Position numbers and translations under genes: made by a program. Below the pieces are notes generated by a model. That model saw only the letters and a list, made by a program, of their open reading frames with translations, had not been told where the DNA came from and did not search any database. 64,000 bases of DNA. It comes from Cryptomeria japonica (taxonomy: Eukaryota > Streptophyta > Pinopsida > Cupressales > Cupressaceae). The DNA lies in NCBI RefSeq assembly GCF_030272615.1, contig NC_081414.1, positions 769,620,153 through 769,684,152 of the forward strand, given 5' to 3'. Below, piece by piece: positions 22,076-35,073 of this stretch (the first letter of the stretch is position 1; every line of letters starts with the position of its first letter).

Positions 22076-24060
22076 AGTTATTATCTGAAAGGAAACCATC
22101 ACTCAAGCACTTTAGAGTGTTTGGAAGTAAGCATTTCATCAAGAGAGATTCTAATGAATTAGGAAGTTTTGATTCCCAGAGTGATAAAGGAATCTTCTTG
22201 GGATACTCATCCAATAGTAAAGCATATAAATGCTACAACAAGAGATTGATAAGGGTGGTTGAGAGTGTAAATGTGAGAATAGATGAAGACTCACATAGAG
22301 GAAAATCTGCACCAGCACCTTACATTGATGAATTAGATATTGAATATGAAGAACAATCTGAAATGGACCAGTAGAAGATGCACCAAACAAGATCCCCAAC
22401 CGGTATGTGTAGAAGAATCATCTGGAAGAACACATCATAGGAGATAGGAATGAAGGTGTGCAGACCAGAAGGAGATTAGCCAGGGAAAGTGAGTAGGTAA
22501 ATTTCTACCTCATGACTGAAGTAGAGCCCACAATTTTTGATGATGCTAGCAAAAGTGAGAAGTGGATAGATGCCATGGATGAAGAATTGAGAAAAATTGA
22601 GAAAAATCAGACTTGGGAACTTGTTCCTAGACCAACAGACAAGAATGTCATAGGTACCAAATGGGTCTACTAGAACAAGATGAATGAAGAAGGTAAGATA
22701 GTCTGGCATAAAGCAAGGTTAGTTTGCAAAGGGTATGCTCAAGTGGAAGGTATTGATTTTGAAGAAACCTTTGTACCAATGGCTAGGTTAGAGGTAATAA
22801 GAACGTTTTTATCTTTCTCAGTCTACAAGGGATATAAAGTGTACCAGATGGATGTAAAATCTACTTTTCTAAATGACAATCTTGAAGAAGAGGTGTATAT
22901 GGAACAACCAGAAGGGTACTTGTTGCATAAAGATGAGAGTTTTTTATGTCGGTTGAAGAAATCCTTGTATGGTTTGAAGTAGGCTCCCAGAGCATGGTAT
23001 TCTCGGTTAGACAAATACTTGAAGGAGCAAGGATTCCAGAAAGGGAATGCAAAGAACAACTGGTATGTCAAGGTAAATGGAGATCACATGATTATAGTTG
23101 TTGTATATGTGGATGATATTATCTTTGGGGGAGATAAGGACATCATGTGCAAAGAATTTGTAGATCAGATGAAGGCAAAATTTGAGATGTTCATGTTGGG
23201 TGAGTTGTCCTATTTCCTTGGTTTGCAGATCTCACAATAGGAGAAAGGGATTTTCATCTCCCAAACCAAGTATGCGAAAGACATACTGAAGAAATTTCTG
23301 ATGGAGGATAGCAAACTGGTAAGTACTCCCATTATTACCAGTTGTAAGTTGAGAAAACTAGATGAATCACCTGAAGTTGAGAGAACACTATATAGGTCTA
23401 TGATTGGTAGTCTATTATATTTAACCGCATCTAGAATAGATATTGTACAAGTTGTTTGCATGGTAGCAATATTCCAAGCTGCTCCTAAACAGTCTCACCT
23501 GAATGCAGTAAGAAGAATCTTCAGGTATTTGCAAGGAACTATTAGTTATGGCCTATGGTATCCAAAGAAAGGAGACTTTTCTTTGTAGGCTTATACTAAT
23601 ACAGATTGGGCAGGAAGTATGGATGACCAGAAAAGTACAAGTGGAGGTGCTTTCTATTTAGGAGACCGATTCATCTCATGGCATAGCAAGAAGCAAGATT
23701 CAGTGTCATTATCTACTATTGAGGCAAAGTATATAGCAACTGCTACATGTTGTTCACAAGTTTTATGGATGAAGCAGACACTGAAAGATATATAGGTGGA
23801 GATACCAGAACCTATTCCAATCAGGTATGATAACTCAAGTGCAATCAACATCTCTAAGAATCCAGTAATGCACTCAAGAACAAAACACATTGCAATCAAG
23901 CATCACTTCTTGAGGGAAAAGGTAGCAGACGAGGAGCTCATAATAGAATATGTTCCAATTGATGAAAATATTGCTGAAATATTTACCAAGCCACTTCCTT
24001 TGGGCCCATTTGAGTATTTGAGACAAAATATGGGAGTTGTCCCACCATCTGGCAGTATTT
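22076..24060 (+). pseudogene. pol: C3 pol remnant: integrase end, RT and RNase H
   Basis: The integrase C-terminus (FRVFGSKHFIKRDSNELGSF, GIFLGYSSNSKAYKCYNK) is followed by a frameshift before about 22450. One frame then runs to 24060. RT includes [23 protein letters not shown] and the active site YVDD (23106-23117). RNase H includes DWAGSMDDQKSTSGGAF, SLSTIEAKYIA and NSSAINISKNPV, and ends near PLGPFEYLRQNMG. Six in-frame stops (22494, 22671, 22980, 23238, 23586, 23793) are all TAG, each at a site where Gln or a similar residue is expected. Protease and the integrase DDE core are absent. Confidence 0.9.
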
Positions 24061-24268
24061 AAATGCATAGGAGATTGCATGATTCAGGGGGAGCCAACCA
24101 TTGTCACTATCTTATGACTCTTGAATCAAGAAGCATGGACATAAGGGGAGAGTGTGTCTTAACCAGATACAGTCAAGGGAGAGATTATTGGTGTTAGAAT
24201 AAGGTTCCCTTTGCCATTGCTATCAAAGGGGGAGAGAAAATCGACAAGAAAATGTTGACATCAATGCC

Positions 24269-24280
24269 AAAGGGGGAGAT
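24269..24280 (+). promoter_or_regulatory. C3 polypurine tract
   Basis: AAAGGGGGAGAT directly precedes the 3' LTR at 24281. Confidence 0.85.
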
Positions 24281-25960
24281 TGTTGGCATTGAGTTGTCAT
24301 TGATATCAATCGGTATTGCAGGCAGGCTACCGGTAGAGGTATGTCATCCAGTATAAAGAAGAGTGAACCGATATGGTGAAAGACAAATAAGGTATTGAGA
24401 AGATTAACATGAAGGCTTGTCAACTGGTATGGTGGAAGACAAGTAGTTATTGAGACTATTAGTGACTTCATCGGTATGAGGAGAGATGCATGTGTGTGTT
24501 AGCATGTTGAGTGATAACCAGTAGAGCTTAAACTAGTCTGGAGATTGGCTGCCTATTTATGATGAAGAGGTAGAATGTTAAAATGATCACAAACCACCGA
24601 AGGTGAAGATGTGCTACCAGTGTAGTGTGCACCAGCGGTTAGCAGGAGGAGTAGGACTCACTAGTAAGGGATTTTACCAGTATGAGTTTGGTGATTGTTC
24701 AAGTGTAAATCGACCTTGTGTCGGTGAACTGAGTATATGACCGATGTGATGCCATGTGGAGCTAAGGTGGCAAGCCTGTAGAGGTCAGTAAAGTTTCCAT
24801 CGACATGGTTGTTGAAACAACTAAGTTGACATTAATGAAACAACCACAAATCATGGAATGATAATTGACTGATTTAGCTCGAGGAAGAAAGAATGACAAA
24901 GAAAGATCAGGGAGTAGTTGGCACTTGGATCAAAGAAAAGAAATCAAACTGGAAGATGACCTCGAGAAGGAAACAACCGGACTGTAAATGAGTCGACAAA
25001 TTTCAAGGCAGAAAATCATGAACGAGATTGCTATCTTTAGCAAATATGCATTGGATAATAGAAAATGTGTACAAATGCATTCCTCAAGTACAGGTGATCA
25101 TTATGCATATTTTTTAGGGTGAAGGAAACCCTAACCTCCCTAAGTTTGAATTGATTCTTGGCGAGAAAGCTCAAGTTTAAATATGATGACTTAAGACTGT
25201 GATTGTTGCTGCTGCAGAGTGAAGGCAAGTGTGAAATTGTTGTCTGAGAGCCGAAGAGATAAACACTTGAAGTGTTTATGAGTGAAGAATAGACCGGTAA
25301 GGAGAAGCAGGGTAAACCGATGGAGTGTGCATTGAACATAGAAGTGAAAAACCAACATAAGCTGTACCTAATTAAGAGTGATCAAGTGTGAGTTGAAAGG
25401 GTGAAGACATTGTGCGAGAGGATTTAGAAAAGTTATCAGAAAATTCAAGTTGCAGAGTGGGTGGAGAGAATATTGATCGGTAAGGTTGAAACCAGTAGAG
25501 GAGAATATTGTAAGGTTGCAAAACTTCATTTGCAACATCAATTTCATTTGTATAACTAAGTTTTATATTGTTTTCACTAAGTTGAAGCTTAGTGCAGGGG
25601 TTGTAGCCTATAAATTGTGCAGGGGTTGGTGCTCCTTTGAGTTGGTGCTCATAAATTAGGGGTTGGTGCCCTAAATATTGTAGTCAAAGATTTATTGTGA
25701 GGTCGGATTGGAGTAGAAGATCTCCAACAACTATTCTCACTGAGATCGGGTTTTCCTCATATATATCTGGTGTTGTGTGATGAATTCTAGTGCATGTGTT
25801 ATGTTAATGTTTTAGCAAGTCCATTCACACACCTTGTTTGCACTGTTTGAGCTACCAGTTAGCACTCAGTCTATTTTATATAATACCGATATCTTCTTTT
25901 TGACAAGAAGAGTTTAAATCACTGATTCACCCCCCTCTCAGTGATCCATTGTGTCCAACA
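24281..25960 (+). mobile_element. C3 3' LTR
   Basis: This 1680-bp LTR is close to the 5' LTR but visibly diverged. The TATA box position reads TGTAAAT (24983-24989) instead of TATAAAT. It also lacks part of the GGTTTTTCCCACATT block near 25740 and has a local duplication of GGGGTTGGTGCTC/CC words near 25620-25670. The divergence suggests an old insertion. Confidence 0.9.
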
Positions 25961-25965
25961 TGAAA

Positions 25966-27782
25966 TGCAAGCAGTGCCTTCCATGTACCATCAATGTATC
26001 AAGTTCCCCTACAATAGACAACAAATTTTAATATCTATAGATAATAACCCTTTTTAGTATTGCAATGCTATGGGGGCAGCTCAAGATAGCCTGGTTCCAC
26101 ACAACAGGGAGGCCCAAGCTTCCTCAACATCCAACCATCAAGAAGAACTCAAGTCTCTATCCATGAATTTCAAGAAAAAGATGAAAATAAAGGACCAAGG
26201 CATGGGGGAGTACTCTTTTGAACCCTTGTGTCTATCTAAATTACCAACTTCACCAAGGTCTTATGGACAACCTTCCACATCAAGACATTAGGCAACACAA
26301 CCCATCACCAATTTTGATGGTAAATTTATCCAAATGGGCACACTGGTTGAAGAATTAGAAGATAAAGACATCCTTAGCTAGCTATACAAGGATGAAGAAG
26401 AAATCAGAGATGCTACCATAGAAGTAGCCATACAAGTAAAACAACATGGAAATGGGTTCTGGATCATGTAACAAATGGGATACAAAGGAAAAGGACCTAT
26501 TGGCAAGTGCCAAGAAGGCATCATAGAACCCATACAACTTCGTTCACAATTTGCAAAAGACAAAACATGACTTGGGTATGGGCAACATATTCCACCTGGC
26601 CAAAAGAAAAATCACCATAAAAAACCTCAATGGAAGGAAAAGAAAAAACATAACGAAGACTCATGGCAAGAAGCACTGAACCAAGCAACAAAAAAGACAA
26701 GGAAGAAGAAAAAGCATGAAGATGAGAAACGACAAGAAGAACTCGCTATTCAAAAGAAGGAAGCTTCTTATAAAAAAAATATCATGTTCAAGAACCTAAT
26801 CAAACCAAGGTTGACCCACAACCTAAAGAAATTTCTACTGATAGAAAGGAAATAGTGTATGAACAAATTCAAAGAGTACAAGCAAGCACCGATCCTGAAT
26901 CAGAACAAGCTACTAAACTTGTGTCAATTATCAATCAGATTCAACGAGGTAACTTGGGACAGTGATTCTAAAACTGATTCCAATGAATATGAGTGGGATA
27001 GTTGTTCTGATGTTATTGAAGATATTGAAGTGGATACAATCCATGCATACACACCCATTTCTCATGAGGGACAAGGCTCAAGATCTTGACCGTTTGAATT
27101 CAGACTACAACATATCTATGAGGCTAGTGAGAATAAGCAATGACAATACGAACAAGGCAATGTCAAAGAGAATATCATCGAAAACCTTGAGAATATCATA
27201 GACCTCACCAATATCCCAAACAACTATGATGATGTCTCCATCATGACACTTATAGTAGCTAATCTTAACCCACCAAATGACTCCCTACCACTCATATATC
27301 TTGATCTCATACACTGGGAAGAACCCAAACATCATGATATACCAATATTCTTGAATGATGAATCAATTGTCCAATACTTGTGCTCAGTCAAACCAGAAAC
27401 ATGCTCCACTAGTGAACAACATAACAATATCTGCAACTGGGGGAGTGCCAAGTCTCTCAGTCGCAAAAATGAAATAAATAATGGATCTAATGGTGAAAAC
27501 CAGTTAATGGTAGTATTAGATCGTAAAAAAGTAAAAATAAAGGATGTATATGAAGGTGAAAACCTTTTTGAGGCACCTAAATATGGGAGACTTGACACTC
27601 TTCCTAAACATTACCAGGGAAGGTCACCAATCTTGATTGATCCAACTCAATCAATAAATATCGGTACTGAAGTGACAGTCAAAACCATAAATCTGGCATA
27701 ATCACTCACAGAAAAAGAACAACCAACTTTTATCAAATTCTTCAAAGAGAAGCAAATTAATTTTTCTTGGTCTTATACTGAC
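25966..27782 (+). pseudogene. Tat protease end, G-patch and spacer to RT
   Basis: The protease strand resumes directly after C3. The frame (phase 0) then continues to RT with several stops (for example TAG 26289-26291). The G-patch is at about 26476-26590 (MGYKGKGPIGKCQEGIIEPI, then LGYGQHIPPGQKK), followed by a Lys-rich stretch (KKTRKKKKHEDEKRQ). 26859-27701 is an acidic linker. G-patches bind RNA or helicase partners; their role in Tat elements is not known to me. Confidence 0.75.
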
Positions 27783-28221
27783 ATGCTAGGAGTGGATCCA
27801 AATCTAATCATGCATCACTTATCCATCACTCCTGGAGCTAAACTTGTCAATCAGAAAATAAGGAAGATGAATCCACATGTGGCATTATTGATCAAAGCAA
27901 AACTGAAAAAGTTAGTAGATGTCAGATTCATCCGACCTATAGACTATGCCAAATGGATCTCAAATATTGTACCAATTTCCAAACCAGATAAAAACATAAG
28001 GATTTGCACAAAATCAAGGGACCTAAATAAGGCATGTCCAAATGATGACTTTCCTCTACCAAGCATCGACACTATTGTTGATCTAACAATAGGGAACACA
28101 ATGCTATCTCTCATGGATGGCTTTTCTGGCTATAACCAAATCAAGACAGCCCCAGAGGATCAAGATAAAACTACATTCACCTATCCATGGGGATAATATT
28201 GCTGGAACGTCATGCCTTTTG
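27783..28221 (+). pseudogene. pol: Tat reverse transcriptase, N-terminal part
   Basis: Readable RT blocks are HHLSITPGAKLVNQKIRKM, IRPIDYAKWISNIVPISKP, ICTKSRDLNKACPNDDFPLP and LSLMDGFSGYNQIKTAPEDQ, the last holding the first catalytic Asp. The frame stops at TAA just after YPWG and is cut in the next motif (YCWNVMPF) by an LTR at 28222. It resumes at 29849 in the phase predicted by removing 1627 bp. Confidence 0.9.
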
Positions 28222-29843
28222 TGATGTAGAAGGTGGTGGGGGTTTCACAAGGATTCAAACTTTTATAGTTATATGGAAAATACAAGGTTTGAAGACTTCA
28301 ATCCCCACTATGCTTACAAGCACACAAGAGGCTAAAAGGTGTCAAAACCTATCAAACACTTACCCCACTAACTCCAATGGATCAAGGTGTTTGTTTATTC
28401 TAAAAATAAAGGGATTCAACTGGTTTTATGATTCAAATGTGTGTTTTAACAACAAAACTCAAGTTTAGGCTTCTAGGCCTAGTTGCCCCTCCACTAGCCC
28501 TATTTTGGAGTTTTTTGATCATAACTCCAACTTTTTCCAAAACACAAGACAAGTAAATTAGTTTTTTAGATACCCATTTGGATCTATTTTAACATATTAG
28601 AAAATTATCATAGGTTACTTTGGATTATATACGCTGCCTTTTGACTGTACCTCTGTTTTAGACCCCAAAAATGCAACTTTTACAAAGGAAGTATACTTTA
28701 TTTGTTCTCCCTGACTCCCAAACTTTCAAAAGTCCTATAAAATGGTTCAAAACTCCAAAATATGCAATTACTTTCAATATAAAACTCTCCCTTATATTCA
28801 AACCCCAACGTAGCACCAATCAAGCCTCAAAAAGTGAGATTTTACCAAAATCCACACTCCAATCACTTCTCTGACCAATTGATGATTGATTCACCTTTTC
28901 ATTGGAATAATAAAACTACAACAATCATAAAAATACCACCTCCAATGGATGGATCTCCTGCTGCTACTCCTTAGCCACCAACTTCCTCATAAAATCTTGC
29001 AACTTCTCATGGTGATCACCTACAAATCATTCATTTTCTGCATGTATTCATGTCAAAACTATTGATACATGTTAGAAACAGATCATTCCATGAGTATTAG
29101 GCCTGAAACACTCATGGAATGATGATTTTCATGTTAATCCTATCAAAACTTGAAAGAAAACCTCACAAATTGTTAGGGCAGTTAGCAAATTAATGGAATT
29201 TGATACAAAACCCTCAACCAATAATTCAATAATGGCAAATAATATGTAAATATGTCCTTCAATGAATCACAATGACATTTGCAATCAAAGAATGAACAAA
29301 ATGATACCAAAAACTCCTTAAAATTGCTTGAAAATATGAATTTTATTGCCTTTTTGCTGCTCCAGTCTGTACACAGGTTCCCATGTCTGTACAAGGCATT
29401 GAAAAAGGTTTATATAGCCTTCCAATAACTTCCCCAACCATTTCCAATTGGTTTTGAGGATTAGTTTGGGTTAAAACTCCCTAAAAACTAATTCCCACCA
29501 TTTTACTAACAAGCCATTGCATTTTGAATTTCAAATATTACATTATTCATCTTAGCAATAAATTGACACTCCTAATTGACATTTTGGACCTTTTAGGCCT
29601 TATTACATTTATTCAAAACATCAAAACTCATCTAACCCTATTACATTCAAATTTTGGGTCCTTTAGGACAAATTTGCAACTTTGACAATTTTATCCAACT
29701 TGATACATTTTGAATTGCCAAAAGCCATAATAGGCTTTAATATGGAATAATTGATCTTGTTCATCATCCTCTCATCTCCTAATGTCTTCATTATCTTCAT
29801 TGGCTTCATTTGGTTTGTTGATCTCTTAGGTGCTCCTGCACCA
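28222..29843 (-). mobile_element. Solo LTR of another family in the Tat RT
   Basis: The 1622-bp insert starts TGATGTAGAAGG and ends CTGCACCA on the plus strand. It is flanked by TTTTG (28217-28221 and 29844-29848). Minus orientation is more likely: on that strand it starts TGGTGCAGGAGCACC, has a TATA box (GGCTATATAAACC, plus about 29408-29420) and an AATAAA signal downstream. No coding sequence is seen. The exact restoration of the RT frame fixes both ends. It is not related to the other LTRs here. Confidence 0.85.
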
Positions 29844-29848
29844 TTTTG

Positions 29849-30765
29849 GCTTGAAAAATATTGGTGCAACTTATCAAAGAGCCATGACAACAATCTTCCA
29901 TGACATGATGTATACTTTCATGGAGAATTATGTGGATGATTTTCTAGCTAAATCATTCACCAGAGCAGAACACCTAGGCATACTAGATAAAATATTTCAA
30001 TGATTGGAGCAATTCAATGTTAGATTAAACCCTAAGAAATGTGTCTTCGAGGTCACATCCGACAAACTGTTCGGCTACATTGTATCAGAAAAGGGCATCA
30101 AGGTAGATCCATCAAAGGTTTAGGCTATCATAGAAATGCCACCTACTAAAAACATTAGCCATCTATGATCTCTAAAGGGCAAGATACAATCCATCAGATG
30201 ATTCATTGCTCAGTTAGCAAATAAATGTCTTCCATTCAATCATCTGCTTAATAAGAATATACCTTTCAAATGGGAAGACAAATGTGTAGAATCATTCCAC
30301 CAGCTCAAACAATATCTGATGAATCCACCGGTTTTAGTACCACTGATAGCAGGCAAGCCACTCATTCTCTATATATCGACAACAAAAATATCATTGGGGG
30401 CATGACTAGCACAAGAAGATCCAATAGGAAAAGAGAGGGCAATCTATTACATCAACAGGAATTTAAACATATATGAAATCAATTATACATTCATTGAAAA
30501 GGCTTTCTTAGCAGTGGTGTTTGATTCTCAAAAGTTTTGCCACTATATGCTAGCCCACACAATCAAGTTGGTAGGAAAGATCGATCCTCTCAAGTATCTA
30601 CTTAGCAAGGCCACTCTCACATGAACATTAGCTAAATGGGTCATGATCATAAGTGAGTTCAACATTCAATACATAGAACGATAAGTTATCAATGGACAAG
30701 TAATTGCAGATCAATTGGCATAAGCACCACTACCAAGCTAACACCCACTATAGGTGGAATTTCCA
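29849..30765 (+). pseudogene. pol: Tat RT C-terminal part and classical RNase H
   Basis: RT resumes with GATYQRAMTTIFHDMMYTFM and the active site YVDD (29929-29940). LNPKKCVFEVTSDKLFGYIV follows. The RNase H-like domain begins near PFKWEDKCVESFHQLKQYLM, with LILYISTTKISLGA in place of a clear catalytic first strand, as is common in Tat elements whose classical RNase H is degenerate. Many stops interrupt the frame (TGA 30001, TAG 30121 and others). Confidence 0.85.
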
Positions 30766-31206
30766 GATATGGATGTGCTCACTATCACACCCAAGAAATG
30801 GACCCTATACTTTTATGGATCCTATACACAACATGGATCGGGTGTCGACATCCTGTTCGTCACTCCAGAGGGGCACACAATTCCAAGATCTTATAGACTG
30901 ATGTTTCCATGCACCAATAACATTGCTGAGTATGAAGCCCTGGTAACCAGAATCAAGGTGGTTGTAGAATGGAGAATCATAGAGTTAAGAGTCTATGGGG
31001 ATTCTCAATTAGTTATCAACCAGATCAATGATGACTATCAGACAAAAGATGATAAGCTAATGCCTTACAAGAGAATGGTGGATGACTTCAAAAAGTACTT
31101 TGTGCACATCACCTTAGAGAAAATTCTAAGATTGGACAACAGAGCTGTCGATGCAATGGACACTATCGCCCCACTTCTAAAAATTATAGATAAACAAAAT
31201 AGTTAA
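30766..31206 (+). pseudogene. pol: Tat second (archaeal-type) RNase H
   Basis: This 147-codon open part lies between the classical RNase H and integrase. It has the RNase HI pattern TPEGHTIPRSYRLMFPCTNN, AEYEALVTRI (Glu), LRVYGDSQLVINQ (Asp) and NRAVDAMD (last Asp). The first catalytic Asp of the YF-D-GS strand is replaced by Tyr (TAT at 30814-30816). A second RNase H at this position is a diagnostic acquisition of the Tat lineage. With the Asp lost this copy should be inactive. Confidence 0.85.
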
Positions 31207-32545
31207 GAATTCTTGGTAGAGCAATTGTTTTTCCCATCCTATGACAATTCCACATACCAAGTCATCTGTGCCCTGACTGGTTCTGATTCCCCTCTATACG
31301 AGAAGATATATGACTATCTTAAAAATATACTCTCCCACCTAAACTATCTAGCAACCAAAAATGAAGCTTCATCTGACAAGTTGCCTGCTATACCTTAACT
31401 GCTGACATACTTTACCACCGGGGTCTAGATGGTACTCTTCTTCGATGCCTCGATCATAATGAATCTGACTCCACCTTACATGAGCTTCACGAAGGTATTT
31501 GTGGTACGCATTCAAGTGGTCCTACTCTCACCAGGAAAATTTTGAGAATGGGATATTACTGGCCGACAATGGAAAGAGAGTCCTATCAATTTGCTAAGAA
31601 ATGTCCTAAATTCCAAATTCACGATAACCTCATATGCACCAGCATATGAGCTGCAACCATTCACCACATCTTGGCCTTTCTATCAATGGGGACTTGATCT
31701 GGTAGGAAAGATTCATCCTTCCTCTTCAAATGGGCATAAGTTCATTATCACCACCACTAATTACTTCACTAAGTGGATCGAAGAAGTCCCAATGACCACC
31801 ATGACTAGAAAACAGATCTCATCATTCATCCTCAACTATCTCATTTGCAGATATGGCATTCCTAGTTCCATTATCATAGATAATAGGCGTCCTTTCAAGA
31901 ATCAAGATGTGTGAGAGCTATGCGAATAATTCAAAATCCAATATTGCTTTTCCACACCATACTACCCATAGCGGAATGGACAAGTGGAAGCATCAAACAA
32001 AATAATCCTGAAAATTTTCAAGAAAACAACAAATGATGCTGGCAAGGATTGGCATGTGCAACTCAATCTAGCACTTTGGGCCTATAAAATGAGTATCTGC
32101 ACACCTACAGGGGCTACACCATATTCATCGGTGTATGGTTTAGAAGCAATTCTACCTCTTGAGGTAGAAATGTCATCTCTCTGAGTATCTTTGAAGGGCG
32201 TCATACTAGATGAGGAATATCGAGTGAACAGGTTGCAGGAACTAGAGCCTATTGATGAAAAATGACAACATACCTAGGACCATCTCAAGACATACCTGCA
32301 ACGAATGTGTAGAAGCTATAATTACAAAGTCATCCCAAGGGCTTTTGAAGTCGATGATCTTGTCCTAAAAGAAAATCCTAGAAATCAGCAAGATCGAGAA
32401 AAGAAGGGAAAATTTGAACCTAATTGGTTGGGACCTTTTGTCATCATATTAGCCTATGGATCAGGAGCATATAAGTTGTCAAATACATAAGGGGAGGTGC
32501 TCTATGAAACAACCAATAACATCCATCTGAAGAAATTCTACACTT
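31207..32545 (+). pseudogene. pol: Tat integrase
   Basis: The N-terminal HHCC zinc region is read in a different phase (about 31401-31620; LHELHEGICGTHSSG, WPTMERESYQFAKKC). The frame returns to the main phase near 31630, so two compensating indels flank it. The core has all three catalytic residues: Asp in GLDLVGKI (31696-31698), Asp in SIIIDN (31879-31881) and Glu in GQVEASNK (31987-31989). The C-terminal part (KFEPNWLGPFVIILAYGSGA) ends near LKKFYT. At least six stops break the core and tail. Confidence 0.88.
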
Positions 32546-33648
32546 GATTTGTCCAATGCACGGATCAAGCAAAAAAGTAAAAAAAAAAAAAATCAGAAAA
32601 ATGCAAAAAATGAAAAACAAATAAAAAAGTGAAATAAAAATAAGTGGTTAAAACTTGGGAACATGCACTATTTGTGAGAGAACAACTCCTCTATCTATTG
32701 GTACTCACATCATATCTTTGATCCATCTAATCTAAGCCCATAGCCATCACTGAACACTTATACACACATCATTATCTCGGTCACACTTAGCGTAGTCACT
32801 CTCCTTGATTCTCTAAATAGTTATTCATATCATATCCCACCATGGATTGGTGATCAATGTATATATCCACATCAACAAGTGTCCATAATTGGGGGCAACA
32901 TTCATCTCAATTTAGCATTTAGACAACAAACAAGGAACACAACATACTAGGGAAACCATTGTCAAAACTGCTCATTGGATTAGAAAACAGGATCATTATC
33001 CAACTACAAATTCAACACACACACGATGGATGATATATTCTAAATTGTTATTTGTTTACATTTGGCATGAATTCTTGACTATTTGTATCTTGATTTCTAA
33101 GTCATTAGATCTCCTGAGCTACTCAAGGATGCACTAAGCTAGAGAAACAACAAAGGAATCTAATATTTTTTCTTTGGTTTTCTGTCTATGAGGTGATCAT
33201 TCGTATGGTGCAAATTTGTCTTGAGACATGATTGGAAACATATCATTGAAGACATTTTCCATTTTGTACATAAAAATAGTTAACTCTTGTCTATTTTACA
33301 CAAGCAACACTCAGGTCATCTTGGTTCAATTATACCTCAACGCTTGTGTCATCTTGCAATATCAAAAATCATGTAAGATATACTCTAGTCATTATGGTTC
33401 AATTATACCATGATTCTTGTATTAACTTTCAACATATCAAAAGCTCAATGATGACAAAAAGAGCACAAACACGTGACTAAACAAGAGTGATAACAACATA
33501 ATTAAAATGATCATATAGTTGCATATCATTTTTTCATTAGACTCATATCATTATCATGATCATTTACATCTCATTTTCAAGATACATCTCATATCATTAT
33601 CATTATCATTTACATCTCACAATCATAAACATTCAAGTAACATTCCAT
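32546..33648 (+). other. Tat 3' non-coding region, left of C1
   Basis: The stretch starts with an A-rich run (32572-32640) behind integrase. From about 33520 it becomes rich in ATCATTATCATTTACATCTCA-like words. The same texture continues to the right of C1 (42024-42330), supporting continuity of the host element. No gene seen. Confidence 0.6.
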
Positions 33649-33653
33649 CTTGT

Positions 33654-35073
33654 TGATGAATAATGATGAACAACAAATACCCTAACTGGTACTGAGAGGG
33701 GGGGGCGGTGAATCAGTATATACAAAAACTTATCAAGTTAAAACAATGCTAACCGATTGTCTTCTTCACTGAACCTAACCATGGCAATACCGGTTAAACA
33801 CAATAAGAATTCATACAACTTAAACCAGTAAAATTGAATACTTCAAATATCATTCAATACTTGATAACTACTTCACCCATAAACATATGCATGTGGTGTA
33901 TCAGTAATACCATAACCATTATCTCTGCATGCATAATCACCTAAACAAAGAATACTTAATCTTCACATGAAAAATGCACAACTCATGACACACAGATTTT
34001 TCACGTGGAAACCCAAATGGGAAAAACCACGGTGGGGATGAATACCCACAAGATTGTTTTGAAATCTTTTGAAGCTCGCTCTGTTAGGAGCCTAGTCCGG
34101 CTAAAGACTTTACAATAAGGTTCTGCTAGGAACCGATCTTGTTAAAGATCACCTGGTTAAGGGAGGGCTATATACCCTGTTAAAGGTTGAAACCCTGTTA
34201 AAGGTTACCTCGCTAGAGGATTTAAAGAACTCAATGAACTTGAGTCACCTAGTTAGAGGATTTACAATAAGCCTGTTAAAGCTACCCGGAAAAGGGATTT
34301 TCCTTCTGTTGAAATGGTTAGAAGACAACAGGTAAAACTCTGATATGATAACAACACTATATGCTAAGGCAGATCCTTTTCAATTCCTCTACTCTGCAAT
34401 CACACTCTGCAGTTTTCACTCATTGGTTTGGCAAGTATCTCATTACTCAGATACACACACAAATTTTGCCAACAAAAGAAATATCAAAACTCATCGACCT
34501 TATAGACAAGAATTAGGTCGGTAAAATAAACCCTAAACCCTAAGTATTTTAGGTTTACAATTACAAGCGGTCCAATCCTGACCATCCAAACACTTTACAT
34601 AGAATGAAACAATCTCAAACAAATCACAAGTCATTCTGCATCATCCATTCTTCACCGCATATAGAAATCAATAACCCATCACGCTTTTTTCTCATACCAC
34701 TAAGAAGAATCTTCATTCCTGAGGTAGACATTTAATGTAGTCGATCTTCACATGCAAGATCATCAAGGAAATCCTTCACATGCACAAAAATGACGTGGAA
34801 TCTCAATCTCATCCTTATTTCTTAGCTAACTCATCACAAAATGTCACCGGTTTCATCGCACAAGCTAGATTGCCAAACCGGAAACCCTAGAGCTGAGACT
34901 ACCAACCAACAGTCACACTTAGTGAAACCTTGACACTGGTTCACTACATCTCTTCATACCGGTTCTCCAACTTGATCATCAATAAAAACTTCTTCCAATC
35001 TTCATACCAGTTGACCTATACTTATTGACATCAATGACAACATACTTTGTCACTACTTCATCATATGCCAACA
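33654..35073 (-). mobile_element. C1 3' LTR
   Basis: A 1420-bp LTR. On the minus strand it starts TGTTGGCATATGATGAAG and ends TTATTCATCA. It carries the TTAACCGGGT-type repeats, the block for CACCGTGGTTTTTCCC and a long poly-C (minus) tract near the 3' end. Confidence 0.93.

Larger units (their letters stand above)
18032..25960 (+). mobile_element. Copia element C3, nested in the Tat protease
   Basis: The 7929-bp element has two LTRs (18032-19756 and 24281-25960). Both run from TGTTGGCATTGAG to CCAACA or TCAACA. It has a tRNA-iMet-type primer site, gag, a partial pol and a polypurine tract. The flanks are AGAAA (18027-18031) and TGAAA (25961-25965), one mismatch. Removing the element plus one 5-bp copy (7934 bp) restores the Tat frame. 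Protease, the GAG-pre segment and the integrase core are missing, so it could move only with help from another copy. Confidence 0.93.
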
